Positions 20,757 through 32,133 are shown, counted from the stretch's first letter. The stretch: 64,000 nt of DNA from Panulirus ornatus (GCF_036320965.1 NC_092281.1:6691892-6755891); one strand, 5' to 3'. The notes: a model not told the origin generated them from the sequence alone. Numbers and translations are program-made.

Positions 20757-20915
20757 CATGTACCCATTATATCAACCAACTCTTAGGGGTGGATGAACAG
20801 CTGGGTTGACTGTGAACCTACTGCTGGAACTAGGATTCAAGCCCATGCACATGACCCTGGGTAGCCAGTGAATGTATCAAGTTCTGGAATGCTAACTACT
20901 ACATCCAGGAGGTCC
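20757..20915 (-). mobile_element. tRNA-derived SINE
   Basis: Read on the minus strand the element opens GGACCTCCTGGATG. An A-box-like TAGTTAGCATTCC lies at about 20899-20887 and a B-box-like GGGCTTGAATCC at 20844-20833, about 45 bases apart as in a tRNA. A non-tRNA body follows (CAGTCAACCCAGCTGTTCATCC) and ends GGTTGATATAATGGGTAC. This internal pol III promoter layout is the hallmark of tRNA-derived SINEs. It is unrelated to the LINE-head SINE-like units. Confidence 0.65.
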
Positions 20916-20979
20916 ATACTGTGACACTGCTGCTGTCTTTCTGTTCTACTGATATTTTTGGTCAATGTTCTCATGATTT

Positions 20980-21225
20980 GTATGCACATGTCCCCAACCC
21001 CAAGGTTTGGGCTCATGACACATGTCTGGCTGATGCATCCCACAGTTTTTGTGTGGAGACTGGCAACTCAAAAGAAAGGCTGTTATGATACTTCCTTGAT
21101 CCCCCAAACAGCTAAGCTGTGGAATTGTCTTCTTTTGTCATTCCTTCTTCATATAACCTTTCTTCCTTTAAGAGCCAAGTCTACAAACACTTGCAGAGCC
21201 CTGATTAACTTCTAATTTCTTTTCC
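20980..21225 (+). mobile_element. Relic of a different LINE: C-terminal end of RT protein
   Basis: The + frame at 20958-21215 ends with SLIPQTAKLWNCL followed by LPLRAKSTNTCRALINF. This resembles the conserved end of many non-LTR element proteins (pattern IP-x-TA-x-LWN-x-LP ... FK-x-x-V). No other part of that element is visible nearby. Confidence 0.45.
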
Positions 21226-21229
21226 TTTT

Positions 21230-22885
21230 ACCTTTTTCTTTCACCCAAGATAGCCTCAACTGGGTCATATATTGCCCATGCCATATTAGTTACTATAAAA
21301 AAAGCACATAAGCAAAAGTAGGAAAATTTTAGTCATGGTGGCAACATCTATACATACTGTGATATACATCCTCACCCATAACTAGAGGGCAACTGAAGAT
21401 GTTATGTACCTTGAGGGCATTAGTGCCCATATGGTTCCTCCCATACCTCTACCAGAATTTAACCTTAGAAATGCAGCAGGAAATCTCAGCTGATATACAA
21501 GCGGGTAGAGAGCTTACCAAAGCACTGTACATATAGTGTATGGTGGCAGTGGTTAGAGGATTAATTGATAGTTACTTATACAACAGAATTATCAAATTTA
21601 TCCTTTGCACTTATATGCTGACCTGACAGTAACATACAGGTACTGTGCATAGCTGTGTCGAACAAAATATCTGATGAAGGGTATGCATGAACAGACCCCC
21701 CTCATTGAAAAGTTAAGGCTTAAAACCCTGAGCAATATCACTATACACAAAGAAGCTTTTTGAGTATATAGCAATGCAGCTTCAACAGCTTCATGTAATC
21801 TTAATATGATTGTTATGAATTCAACTAATCAACTTAATGCAACCTGATAGCAAATATGTCTGAAAATCATCGTCAAGAATAAAACTGCTATGTAGTAAGA
21901 CTGCTACATATAGGAATAATGAACAAAAGTGTATGGGGGAACTGATCCTGTTACCTATCATAAACAAAGAAAACTACATACTGAATAATAAAAGCATTTA
22001 GAATTCTACAGCAAATGTTCCACTAGCTGATGCCAAATCTTTAAGACTTACAGTGAGGGGGTACATAACCAAAACATCAGACTCCAAAGGAAGATTCTAT
22101 GATGGGAACTCTACTTTGACTTTGGGATATATAATCTACAATCCAGACACAGACATACAATGTATTATCGACAATATCAATGCAGCTGCAAAGATCCCAA
22201 CAGATACTACATACTTAATACACAAAAAACAAACACCACAAAAGCCAGGCAAAAAACATCATTAAAAGACTGTTACAAATCTACCAAGTTTAGTTAGGTA
22301 CAGATGTAGAACTTCCACAACCCATCACCAAAGCTCAGCATGGCTAACACAACTGACAAGACGTGTTTAATGTTTACTTGAATTGTACAAATTAAGTCAT
22401 TCACACAAGGTCTCATAAATGAACCCATTATTTGTTTAACAACTTTGTAAACAATGACATAGGGTGTCTAATAGTTTTGTAACAATGAATCATTGTTTTC
22501 AGCAGCTCCAAGACTGATGAATGAGAGCAATTATTTTCAGTATGTGAGAAATTATATTTAGCAGGTTTGAAAATGATGAATGATTCAGCAACTTTAAAAA
22601 TGATAACCAACTGTATTTTGTTAGGCTCCAAAACAGGAAGACTTGCCTTTTTAAGGTAAGATATTAATTACATAAATGAAAAATTAAATCAAAATTCTAA
22701 ATGCTACTTTTATCATAAGGGTATCAAGTCTGAAGACCTCTTGAATGAAAGATTAATTTCCATATATAACTCTGAAACCTTGCACTTAGCCATATATATT
22801 CTCACACAACAGCCACTGGTTATATTTCAGGAAGGGAGGCAGATATGTCAGTCAGTTATGCACCACATAGACTTGAAACATCAAT
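21230..22885. other. BSDC1 intron, no recognisable feature
   Basis: A/T-rich sequence. A 70-codon open frame at 22053-22265 (+) has no recognisable motif and no splice or family evidence, so I do not call it a gene. Confidence 0.5.
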
Positions 22886-22889
22886 TTAC

Positions 22890-23210
22890 CTGTTGATGAG
22901 GGTGAGGGTTTACTTGTGGATTCTGTAGTTTTAGTTAAATCCACTCTGAGTTCTTCCAACAAGTCCGAAGCAGTGCCATCAAACTTTCTGTCAGAGCTAT
23001 TTTTTGGTGAAATTATATCTTTGCCTATTACTGTGTTCATTTTCTCATCTGCTGATTCATGATCATCTGTTGTGTTTTTCTCAGTATCTTCATTACCTTC
23101 ATTACTAGATACATTTTTCCCTTTTTCTTCACATTCTCGCTGGTAGTCCTCTAGAAGTTGGGTCTGCATTTCTTCTGGTATTTCTACATCTCCTCCAAAG
23201 TCCTCATCTG
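22890..23210 (-). CDS. BSDC1: BSDC1 internal exon, acidic linker downstream of the BSD domain
   Basis: The 321-base exon starts after a C-rich acceptor (CCCCCCAG|CAGATG) and ends ACAG|GTAAAT on the minus strand. It enters and leaves in phase 1. The first codons read DEDFGGDVEIPEEMQ, followed by a long low-complexity stretch rich in E, D, S, K and N and then DLLEELRVDLTK. In BSDC1 the region after the BSD domain is a variable, probably disordered linker, so the lack of close similarity is expected. A further NAG three bases downstream allows an alternative acceptor in the same phase. Confidence 0.8.
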
Positions 23211-23680
23211 CTGGGGGGTGGGGGCACGAGCACACCAACTACTGTTACTATGCCTTCTATATATACCTTATAAATACTACATATTAATTCTGCTACATTA
23301 CTAAACATGAGCAGTATTGGCTAACATACAGCAACATACAACTCCAAAGTACCAAATTAATATTTTTTTCTCTCATTACAGCTTCAATTACTTTCAACTT
23401 AAAAAATCATCAATAGCTAGATCTGAAATTTCTCAACTATGACAAATGAGAGATAGAATGACTTTTACCTTGTTGTCACTTTAGGCATAAAAGCCATCAA
23501 ACAAAGACAAAACCAAGAAGTATGAGTAACCATCTAAACACCAAGAAAGTAATTATCTGCCAATGGGTGAGCACTCACAAGCCACAGGAATTCAAACCAG
23601 GCATACAATCACACCATACTCATAATATTGCACCATGCTTCTTTTGGATCTTTATAATTTTACAGAGAAATAAAAAGGCC

Positions 23681-26285
23681 GAGAGTGGTGAGAGTAAGTG
23701 AGCTTGGGAAGGAGACTTGTTTGAGGAAGTACCAGGAGAGACTGAATACAGAAAGGAAAAAGGTGAGAACAAAGGAGGTAAGGGGAGTGGGGGAGGAATG
23801 GGATATATTTAGGGAAGCAGTGATGGTTTGCGCAAAAGATGCTTGTGGCATGAGGAGCATGGGAGGTGGGTTGACTAGAAAGGGTAGTGAGTGGTGGGAT
23901 GAAGAAGTAAGATTGTTAGTGAAAGAGAAAAGAGAGGCATTTGGACAATTTTTGCAGGGAAAAAATGCAAATGAGTGGGAGATGTATAAAAGAAAGAGGC
24001 AGGAGGTCAAGAGAAAGGTGCAAGAGAGGGCAAATGAGAGTTGGGGTTAGAGAGTGTCATTAAATTTTAGGGAGCATAAAAAGATGTTTTGGAAGGAAGT
24101 AAATAAAGTGCGTAAGACAAGGGAGCAAATGGGAACTTCAGTGAAGGGGGCAAATGGGGAGGTGATAACAAGTAGTGGTGATGTGAGAAGGAGATGGAGT
24201 GAGTATTTTGAAGGTTTGTTGAATGTGTTTGATGATGGAGTGGCAGATATAGGGTGTTTTGGTCGAGGTGGTGTGCAAAGTGAGAGGGTTAGGGAAAATG
24301 ATTTGGTAAACAGAGAAGAGGTAGTAAAATCTTTGCGGAAGATGAAAGCCGGTACGGCAGCAAGTTTGGATGGTACTGCAGTGGAATTTATTAAAAAAGG
24401 GGGTGACTGTATTGTTGACTGGTTGGTAAGGTTATTTAATGTATGTATGATTCATGGTGAGGTGCCTGAGGATTGGCGGAATGCTTGCATAGTGCCACTG
24501 TACAAAGGCAAAGGGCATAAGAGTGAGTGCTCAAATTACAGAAGTATAAGTTTGTTGAGTATTCCTGGTAAATTATATGGGAGGATATTGATTGAGAGGG
24601 TGAAGGCATGTACAGAGCATCAGATTGGGGAAGAGCAGTGTGGTTTCAGAAGTGGTAGAGGATGTGTGGATCAGGAGTTTGCTTTGAAAAATGTATGTGA
24701 GAAATACTTAGAAAAGCAAATGGATTTGTATGTATCATTTATGGATCTGGAGAAGGCATATGATAGAGTTGATAGAGATGCTCTGTGGAAGGTATTAAGA
24801 ATATATGGTGTGGGAGGCAAGTTGTTAGAAGCAGTGAAAAGTTTTTATCGAGGATGTAAGGCATGTGTACGTGTAGGAAGAGAGGAAAGTGATTGGTTCT
24901 CAGTGAATGTAGGTTTGCGGCAGGGGTGTGTGATGTCTCCATGGTTGTTTAATTTGTTTATGGATGGGGTTGTTAGGGAGGTGAATGCAAGAGTTTTGGA
25001 AAGAGGGGCAAGTATGCAGTCTGTTGTGGATGAGAGAGCTTGGGAAGTGAGTCAGTTGTTGTTCGCTGATGATACAGCGCTGGTGGCTGATTCATATGAG
25101 AAACTGCAAAAGCTGGTGACTGAGTTTGGTAAAGTGTGTGAAAGAAGAAAGTTAAGAGTAAATGTGAATAAGAGCAAGGTTATTAGGTACAGTAGGGTTG
25201 AGAGTCAAGTCAATTGGGAGGTAAGTTTGAATGGAGAAAAACTGGAGGAAGTAAAGTGTTTTAGATATCTGGGAGTGGATCTGGCAGCGGATGGAACCAT
25301 GGAAGCAGAAGTGAATCACAGGGTGGGGGAGGGGGCGAAAATCCTGGGAGCCTTGAAGAATGTGTGGAAGTCGAGAACATTATCTCGGAAAGGAAAAATG
25401 GCTAAGTTTGAAGGAATAGTGGTTCCAACAATGTTGTATGGTTGCGAGGCGTGGGCTATGGATAGAGTTGTGCGCAGGAAGGCGGATGTGCTGGAAATGA
25501 GATGTTTGAGGACAATATGTGGTGTGAGGTGGTTTGATCGAGTAAGTAATGTAAGGGTAAGAGAGATGTGTGGAAATAAAAAGAGTGTGGTTGACAGAGC
25601 AGAAGAGGGTGTTTTGAAATGGTTTGGGCACACGGAGAGAATGAGTGAGGAAAGATTGACCAAGAGGATATATGTGTCGGAGGTGGAGGGAACGAGGAGA
25701 AGTGGGAGACCAAATTGGAGGTGGAAAGATGGAGTGAAAAAGATTTTGAGTAATCGGGGCCTGAACATGCAGGAGGGTGAAAGGCGGGCAAGGAATAGAG
25801 TGAATTGGATCGATGTGGTATACTGGGATCGACGTGCTGTCAATGGATTGAATCAGGGCATGTGAAGCGTCTGGGGTAAACCATGGAAAGTTCTGTGGGG
25901 CCTGGATGTGGAAAGGGAGCTGTGGTTTCGTGCATCATTGCATGACAGCTAGAGACTGAGTGTGAACGAATGGGGCCTTTGTTGTCTTTTCCTAGCGCTA
26001 CCTCGCACACATGAGGGGGGAGGGGGATGTTATTCCATGTGTGGCGAGGTGGCGATGGGAATGAATAAAAGCAGACAGTGTGAATTGTGTGCATGTGTAT
26101 ATATGTATCTGTCTGTGTGTGTATATATATGTGTACATTGAGATGTATGGGTATGTATATTTGCGTGTGTGGACGTGTATGTATATACATGTGTATGGGG
26201 ATGGGTTGGGCCATTTCTTTCGTCTGTTTCCTTGTGCTACCTCGCAAACGCGGGAGACAGCGACAAAGCAAAATAAATAAATAAG
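23681..26285 (+). mobile_element. 5'-truncated LINE copy, nearly complete RT, one nonsense codon, long 3' UTR
   Basis: Starts in the linker after the endonuclease (RVSELGKET) and stays in one frame from 23685 to 25865 except for a single TAG near 24048, where other copies have GAG (SWGE). A 12-base in-frame deletion precedes it. The RT holds YRSISLLSIPGK, FMDLEKAYD, RQGCVMSPW and FADD. The long 3' UTR includes the stem-loop at 25992-26056 and ends with an AAATAAATAAATAAG tail. It is intronic in BSDC1, in antisense orientation to the gene. Confidence 0.92.
24054..25865 (+). CDS. LINE reverse transcriptase ORF (603 residues)
   Basis: After the nonsense codon this frame is open to the natural stop (AVNGLNQGM end). 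Order: linker (FREHKKMFWKEVNK), fingers (KKGGDCIVDWLVRLFN; PEDWRNACIVPLYKGKG), FMDLEKAYD near residue 236, RQGCVMSPW near 295, FADD near 342, and a C-terminal region with MLYGCEAW and GHTERMSEERLTK (M of GHMERM replaced by T). The endonuclease is missing by 5' truncation. Confidence 0.82.
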   Translation: MSLNFREHKKMFWKEVNKVRKTREQMGTSVKGANGEVITSSGDVRRRWSEYFEGLLNVFDDGVADIGCFGRGGVQSERVRENDLVNREEVVKSLRKMKAGTAASLDGTAVEFIKKGGDCIVDWLVRLFNVCMIHGEVPEDWRNACIVPLYKGKGHKSECSNYRSISLLSIPGKLYGRILIERVKACTEHQIGEEQCGFRSGRGCVDQEFALKNVCEKYLEKQMDLYVSFMDLEKAYDRVDRDALWKVLRIYGVGGKLLEAVKSFYRGCKACVRVGREESDWFSVNVGLRQGCVMSPWLFNLFMDGVVREVNARVLERGASMQSVVDERAWEVSQLLFADDTALVADSYEKLQKLVTEFGKVCERRKLRVNVNKSKVIRYSRVESQVNWEVSLNGEKLEEVKCFRYLGVDLAADGTMEAEVNHRVGEGAKILGALKNVWKSRTLSRKGKMAKFEGIVVPTMLYGCEAWAMDRVVRRKADVLEMRCLRTICGVRWFDRVSNVRVREMCGNKKSVVDRAEEGVLKWFGHTERMSEERLTKRIYVSEVEGTRRSGRPNWRWKDGVKKILSNRGLNMQEGERRARNRVNWIDVVYWDRRAVNGLNQGM

Positions 26286-26304
26286 TATAATATAAGTAAA
26301 TTGT

Positions 26305-26411
26305 AGAAAGGATCGCAATTTTGCACGCGATCAAGATATTCCTGTGAGTCCACGGGGAAAATGAAACACAATAAGTTCCCAAGTTCACTTTCGTGTAATA
26401 ATCACATCATT
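26305..26411 (-). mobile_element. Single-arm fragment of the palindrome-forming element
   Basis: AAAGGATCGCAATTTTGC to CACGAAAGTG-type sequence (read on minus: GATTATTACACGAAAGTG) matches the left arm and 35-bp left flank of the palindromes at 8291 and 11516 with about ten substitutions. CTGATGA reads CTAATGA here. The fragment ends where an old LINE 3' UTR begins (26412). Confidence 0.7.
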
Positions 26412-27985
26412 AGGAAAAGACACCAAAGGCAACATTCGTTCATACTCAGTCTCTAGCTGTCATGTATAATGCACCGAAACCACAGCTCCCTTTCCACATC
26501 CAGGCCCTACAGAACTTTCCATGGTTTACCCCAGACGCTTCACATGCCCTAGTTCAATCCACTGACAGCACGTTGACCTTGGTATACCACATCATTCCAA
26601 TTCACTCTATTCCTTGCATGCCTTTCACCCTCCTGCATGTTCAGGCCCCGATCACTCAATCTTTTTCACTCCATCTTTCACCTCCAATTTGGTCTCCCAC
26701 TTCTCCTCATTCTCTCCATATCTGACACATATATCCTCTTTGTCAATCTTTCCTCACTCATTCTCTCCATGTGACCCAACCATTTCAAAACACCCTCTTC
26801 TGCCCTCTCAACCATACTCTTTTTATTACCACACATCCCTCTTACCCTTTCATTACTTACTCGATCAAACCACCTCACACCACATATTGTCCTCAAACAT
26901 ATCATTTCGAGCACATCCACCCTCCTACCACAACTCTATCTATAGCCCATGTCTCACAACCATATAACATGGTTGGAACCACTATTCTTTCAAACATACC
27001 CATTTTTGCTTTCCAAGATAACATTCTCGACTTCCACACATTCTTCAATGCTCCCAGAACTTTCACCCCCTCCCCCAGCCTATGATTCACTTCCACTTCC
27101 ATGGTTCTCTCTCTCTCCAAGACTTTTGCATTCACCTCCCTAACAACCCAAACCATAAATAAATCAAACAACCATGGGGACATCACGCACTCCTGCCGCA
27201 AACTGACATTCACTGGGAACCAATCACTCTCCTCTCTTCCTACTCGTGCATATGCCTTACATCCTTGGTAAAAACTTTCACTGCTTCTAGCACCTTACCT
27301 CCCACACCATATACTCTTCATACCTTCCTCAAAGCATTTCTATCAACCCCATCATATGCCTTTTCCAGATCCATAAATACTACATACAAATCCATCTGTT
27401 GTTCCAAGTATTTCTCACACATTTTTCAAAGCATACACCTGATCCACACATCCCCTACTACTTCTGAAACCACACTGCTCTTCCCCAATCTGATGCTCTG
27501 TACATGCATATACCTTCTCAATCAATACCCTCTCATATAATTTCCCAGGAATACTCAATGCACTTATGCCTCTGTAATTTGAACACTCACCTTTATTCCC
27601 TTTGCCTTTGTACAATGGCACAATGCATGCATTCTGCCAATCCTAAGGCACTTCACCATGATCCATACATATACTGAATATCCTTACAAACCAATCAACA
27701 ACATAGTCACCCCCTTTTTTAACAGATTCCACTGCAATACCATCCAAACCCACCACCTTGCCGGCTTTCATCTTCCACAAAGCTTTCACTACCTCTTCTC
27801 CATGACCCTCTTACTTCGCACACCACCCAACCAAAACAACCAATACTCACTCCACCTCCTCCTCACTTCATCACTATTTGTTATTACCTCCCAATTTGCC
27901 CCCTTCACCAATGTTCCCATTTGTTCTCTTGTCTTATGCACATTATTTACCTCCTTCCAAAACATCTTTCTACTCTCCATTACTG
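26412..27985 (-). mobile_element. Old LINE copy, many breaks
   Basis: The minus-strand reading starts in the linker/fingers (FWKEVNNVHKTREQMG) and runs to the 3' UTR, where it is cut at CTTTTCCTA by the palindrome-type fragment. Short frames survive at 27415-27621, 26902-27213 and 26678-26920. The FADD region is deleted (27110 joins EVNAKVLERERTMEVEVNH). It has more substitutions than the 23681 copy beside it. Confidence 0.85.
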
Positions 27986-28070
27986 AATCAATAATTTCTC
28001 TTAGGAATGGGATTGCCTTCACTGAAAAATCTGAACCAAAATCAGATATTCTGTAAGAACAAAGATAACG

Positions 28071-28102
<32 letters not shown>

Positions 28103-28108
<6 letters not shown>

Positions 28109-28172
28109 TCATTTATTTATTTTGCTTTGTCGCTGTCTCCCGCGTTTGCGAGGTAGCGCAAGGAAACAGACG
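28103..28172 (-). mobile_element. Isolated LINE 3'-tail fragment in (TA)n
   Basis: Holds only the LINE terminus (TGTCGCTGTCTCCCGCGTTTGCGAGG in the + reading) and an ATTTATTTATT tail. TA tracts lie at 28072-28102 and 28173-28183. Confidence 0.7.
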
Positions 28173-28183
28173 GATATATATAT

Positions 28184-29016
28184 ATTAGGTACAGTAGGGT
28201 TGAGGGTCAAGTCAATTGGGAGGTGAGTTTGAATGGAGAAAAACTGGAGGAAGTGAAGTGTTTTAGATATCTGGGAGTGGATCTGGCAGCGGATGGAACC
28301 ATGGAAGCGGAAGTGGATCATAGGGTGGGGGAGGGGGCAAAAATTCTGGGAGCCTTGAAGAATGTGTGGAAGTCGAGAACATTATCTCGGAAAGCAAAAA
28401 TGGGTATGTTTGAAGGAATAGTGGTTCCAACAATGTTGTATGGTTGCGAGGCGTGGACTATGGATAGAGTTGTGCGCAGGAGGATGGATGTGCTGGAAAT
28501 GAGATGTTTGAGGACAATGTGTGGTGTGAGGTGGTTTGATCGAGTAAGTAACGTAAGGGTAAGAGAGATGTGTGGAAATAAAAAGAGCGTGGTTGAGAGA
28601 GCAGAAGAGGGTGTTTTGAAATGGTTTGGTCACATGGAGAGAATGAGTGAGGAAAGATTGACCAAGAGGATATATGTGTCGGAGGTGGAGGGAACGAGGA
28701 GAAGAGGGAGACCAAATTGGAGGTGGAAAGATGGAGTGAAAAAGATTTTGTGTGATCGGGGCCTGAACATGCAGGAGGGTGAAAGGAGGGCAAGGAATAG
28801 AGTGAATTGGAGCGATGTGGTATACCGGGGTTGACGTGCTGTCAGTGGATTGAATCAAGGCATGTGAAGCGTCTGGGGTAAACCATGGAAAGCTGTGTAG
28901 GTATGTATATTTGCGTGTGTGGACGTATGTATATACATGTGTATGGGGGTGGGTTGGGCCATTTCTTTCGTCTGTTTCCTTGCGCTACCTCGCAAATGCG
29001 GGAGACAGCGACAAAG

Positions 29017-29021
<5 letters not shown>
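28184..29021 (+). mobile_element. 5'-truncated LINE copy, short 3' UTR
   Basis: Begins at TTAGGTACAGTAGGGTTGAGG after (TA)n, so only the protein's last ~215 residues remain, open in 28223-28834 with DLAADG and WFGHMERM. Ends AAAGCAAA, then a T-run. Confidence 0.9.
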
Positions 29022-29059
<38 letters not shown>

Positions 29060-29064
<5 letters not shown>

Positions 29065-29168
29065 GTCGCTGTCTCCCGCGTTTGCGAGGTAGCGTTAAGA
29101 ACAGAGGACTGAGCCTTTGTGGAATATCCTCACCTGGCCCCCCTCTGTTCCTTCTTTTGGGAAATTAA
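29060..29168 (+). mobile_element. Hybrid of LINE 3' tail (inverted) and SINE-like head
   Basis: ACTTTGTCGCTGTCTCCCGCG is the reverse complement of the LINE 3' end. After the shared GCGAGGTAGCG the sequence switches to the SINE-like head (TTAAGAACAGAGGACTGAGCC...CCTTCTTTTGGG). The switch lies exactly inside the 11-base core common to both ends. Confidence 0.7.
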
Positions 29169-30010
29169 AAAAAAAAAGTTTACCTATTCTATTGCTATAT
29201 AATTGTTTTCAGGATATTCTGTAAATCATTTATGTTTTTACTACATTCCAATATACCGGATGACCCTACCCATTTCCTGCACTGCTGGTGGGTTAATGAC
29301 AAGTATACTGGTTTTCATACTTTTATAAGATAATATATTTGCATGATCAGTTTTTAAACTTTCATGAAAGTATGCTCTAGTTTCAGTGTATTACACATGA
29401 CAGCTTGAGACTGCATGTGTAAATGAGGCCACTGTTTATTTGTTCCTGATTTCAACTCACTATGGCAGGAAGAGCAATTACAAATACCAAAAAATTCAAT
29501 AACACATGGACAGTTTTAAATTTTCACAGAAGAATGTTGGCACACAAACTGGCAATCTGAAACATAAACAAATTTGTATTTCCAAAACATTTTCAGGTAT
29601 CCAGATATTCTTACTCCACGACTTCCATAGGCACAGCAATGTTCAGAAAAATTTGCTGACAGTTGTAAAATTTCCTGACTAAAAAGTAACTTGAATCCAA
29701 ATTTTACCTCTCTAGAGAGTAGACACTTTTCCATCATATCAACAGTGTTAATATCATCTACAACTCTACAGCTACAAACAGTACTAAAACTTCACCATTG
29801 CAAAGTAACCTTAATCCCATTCTTTTCAATCTACAGAGGAAATACCATTCTCATACAATAGGAAAATAATTTCAATTATCTCCTCTGTAACTACGAATAT
29901 GCAAGATAGTTAGAAAAAATTCTAAATCTCAGTCATATGTTCTTGCTTATGTTGCAAGACTCTATGAACCTAACTGACCACTTTCATTTGCAATCAAAGA
30001 TTTTGCTTAC

Positions 30011-30143
30011 CTTCATCCCAAACCAGCTCTGAGTCATCAGCTGTTTTTTCTGCTCGTTGTTTCAGCTCCTGTCGACGTGCTTCAGCTGCTTCTAACCGAT
30101 GAACTTTGTAGAAGTATCGAAGCCAAAACACCAAATGAGGCAC
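30011..30143 (-). CDS. BSDC1: BSDC1 exon carrying the C-terminal half of the BSD domain
   Basis: 133 bases between TTTCAG acceptor and GAAG|GTAAGC donor on the minus strand, entering in phase 0 and leaving in phase 1. The peptide includes VFWLRYFYKVHRLE and RRQELKQRAEK. The FW pair is the signature of BSD domains, and the neighbouring RYFYKVH-LE...ARR-LKQRAE pattern is very close to vertebrate BSDC1. This is the strongest evidence for the gene's identity. Confidence 0.92.
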
Positions 30144-30329
30144 CTGAAACACATGTGCACAGTTCTTGGTGTGTGACTTTACCATTCTTATACAATAACA
30201 AGCAAAAAATTACATTCTATCTCCAGCATTAGCTAGATAAGATGTATTTCTTGAATTTAGATGACCACTCTACACTCCCGTTCCTGAACTAGAAACATTC
30301 TAAACTGTAAACTTTCCCATGCTATTTCC

Positions 30330-30812
30330 CATGTTTTTACCATGTTTGCAAAGTAGTGCCAGGAACTGAAAAAGAAAGGCCTCATCCACTCACATCCATT
30401 CTCTAGTTATGATGTGAAATACACCAAATCCACAGCTCTATATCCACAACCAGGCCCCACAGACTTTTCCATGGTGTACCCTGGATGCTTCACATGCCCT
30501 GGTCCAATCCACTGACAGCACATCGACCCTTGCAAACCACATCATTCTAATTCATTCTATCCCATGCATGCCCTTCACCCTCATGCATGTTCAGGCCCCT
30601 ACTGCCCTAAATATTCTTTATTCCAACCTTACATCTCCAATTTGGTCTCCCCACTCTCCTTGTTCAGTCTACTTCTAAGAGACATGTCTCCTTTGTTAAC
30701 CTCTCCCCACTCATTTTCTCCACATGTCCAAATCATTTCAGCACAACCTTTTATTTTCTCTCAACCACACTCCTTTCATAATACCATACCCCTCTCTTAC
30801 CCTTATTTTATT
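30330..30812 (-). mobile_element. Old decayed LINE 3' fragment
   Basis: The + strand contains CATGTTTGCAAAGTAGTGCCAGG, CCACAGCTCTATATCC, GGATGCTTCACATGCCC and GTTCAGGCCCCTACTGCCC, all recognisable as the LINE 3' UTR and RT C-terminus in reverse complement but heavily mutated. Confidence 0.75.
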
Positions 30813-31317
30813 CTAACATCAGATTTGTATTCAGCATGAAAAATACTTCTTATAATGAGTTTATAAAGGAAAACTTTTTTCTGAGAAAAAACAAAAATTG
30901 AAGGTAATAGTTCAGGGTATTTTTTGGCACTAAAAACTCTTTCTTTCAAAAGTGAAAGATAAAATATTCAAACACTTCTATACTTGAAATAATCATGAAA
31001 GAGATATCATAATGCTATCAGTTACCGATACATACTCAGTAAATACGATGCAAACAAAAATATCTTAAAAACTGACTTCATTTAACAGTTTAATTGAGTG
31101 TCATTAAGAGGACTAGATGCTGTTTTAACACTATATTTGTACTCAGAATGAAAAATACTCCTTTTAATGAGTTTTTAAAGGAAATCTATTTTTCTGAGAA
31201 AAATACCAAAAATTGAAGGTAATAAAATAATAGTTCAGGGTATATTTTAGCTCAAAAAACTTTTTGTTTTAAAATTGAAAGATTGAGGGAGTTGAGGGAA
31301 TAATTGGTATACATGGG

Positions 31318-32133
31318 GTGTTCAGTGTTGTAAATGGAAATGGTGAAGAGCTTGTAGATTTATGTGCTGAAAAAGGACTGATGATTGGGAATACCTGGTT
31401 TAAAAAGCGAGATATACATAAGTATACTTATGTAAGTAGGAGAGATGGCCAGAGAGCGTTATTGGATTACGTGTTAATTGACAGGCGCGCGAAAGAGAGA
31501 CTTTTGGATGTTAATGTGCTGAGAGGTGCAACTGGAGGGATGTCTGATCATTATCTTGTGGAGGCTAAGGTGAAGATTTGTATGGGTTTTCAGAAAAGAA
31601 GAGTGAATGTTGGGGTGAAGAGGGTGGTGAGAGTAAGTGAGCTTGGGAAGGAGACTTGTGTGAGGAAGTACCAGGAGAGACTGAGTACAGAATGGAAAAA
31701 GGTGAGAACAATGGAAGTAAGGGGAGTGGGGGAGGAATGGGATGTATTTAGGGAATCAGTGATGGATTGCGCAAAAGATGCTTGTGGTATGAGAAGAGTG
31801 GGAGATGGGTTGATTAGAAAGGGTAGTGAGTGGTGGGATGAAGAAGTAAGAGTATTAGTGAAAGAGAAGAGAGAGGCATTTGGACGATTTTTGCAGGGAA
31901 AAAATGCAATTGAGTGGGAGATGTATAAAAGAAAGAGACAGGAGGTCAAGAGAAAGGTGCAAGAGGTGAAAAAAAGGGCAAATGAGAGTTGGGGTGAAAG
32001 AGTATCATTAAATTTTAGGGAGAATAAAAAGATGTTCTGGAAGGAGGTAAATAAAGTGCGTAAGACAAGGGAGCAAATGGGAACTTCAGTGAAGGGCACA
32101 AATGGGGAGGTGATAACAGTAGTGGTGATGTGA
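31318..32133 (+). pseudogene. LINE endonuclease C-terminus and linker (271 residues)
   Basis: Open from MFSVVNGNGEELVDL through DYVLIDRRAKERLLD and GGMSDHYLVEAKV (SDH, endonuclease final motif) to a long basic/acidic linker, ending by frameshift near 32115. The catalytic N-terminal half (ETK and GDLN motifs) is missing by 5' truncation. Confidence 0.8.

Noticed and set aside
22053..22265. 70-codon open frame in a BSDC1 intron
   Set aside because: No recognisable motif, no splice borders that fit BSDC1, and length unremarkable for A/T-rich DNA.
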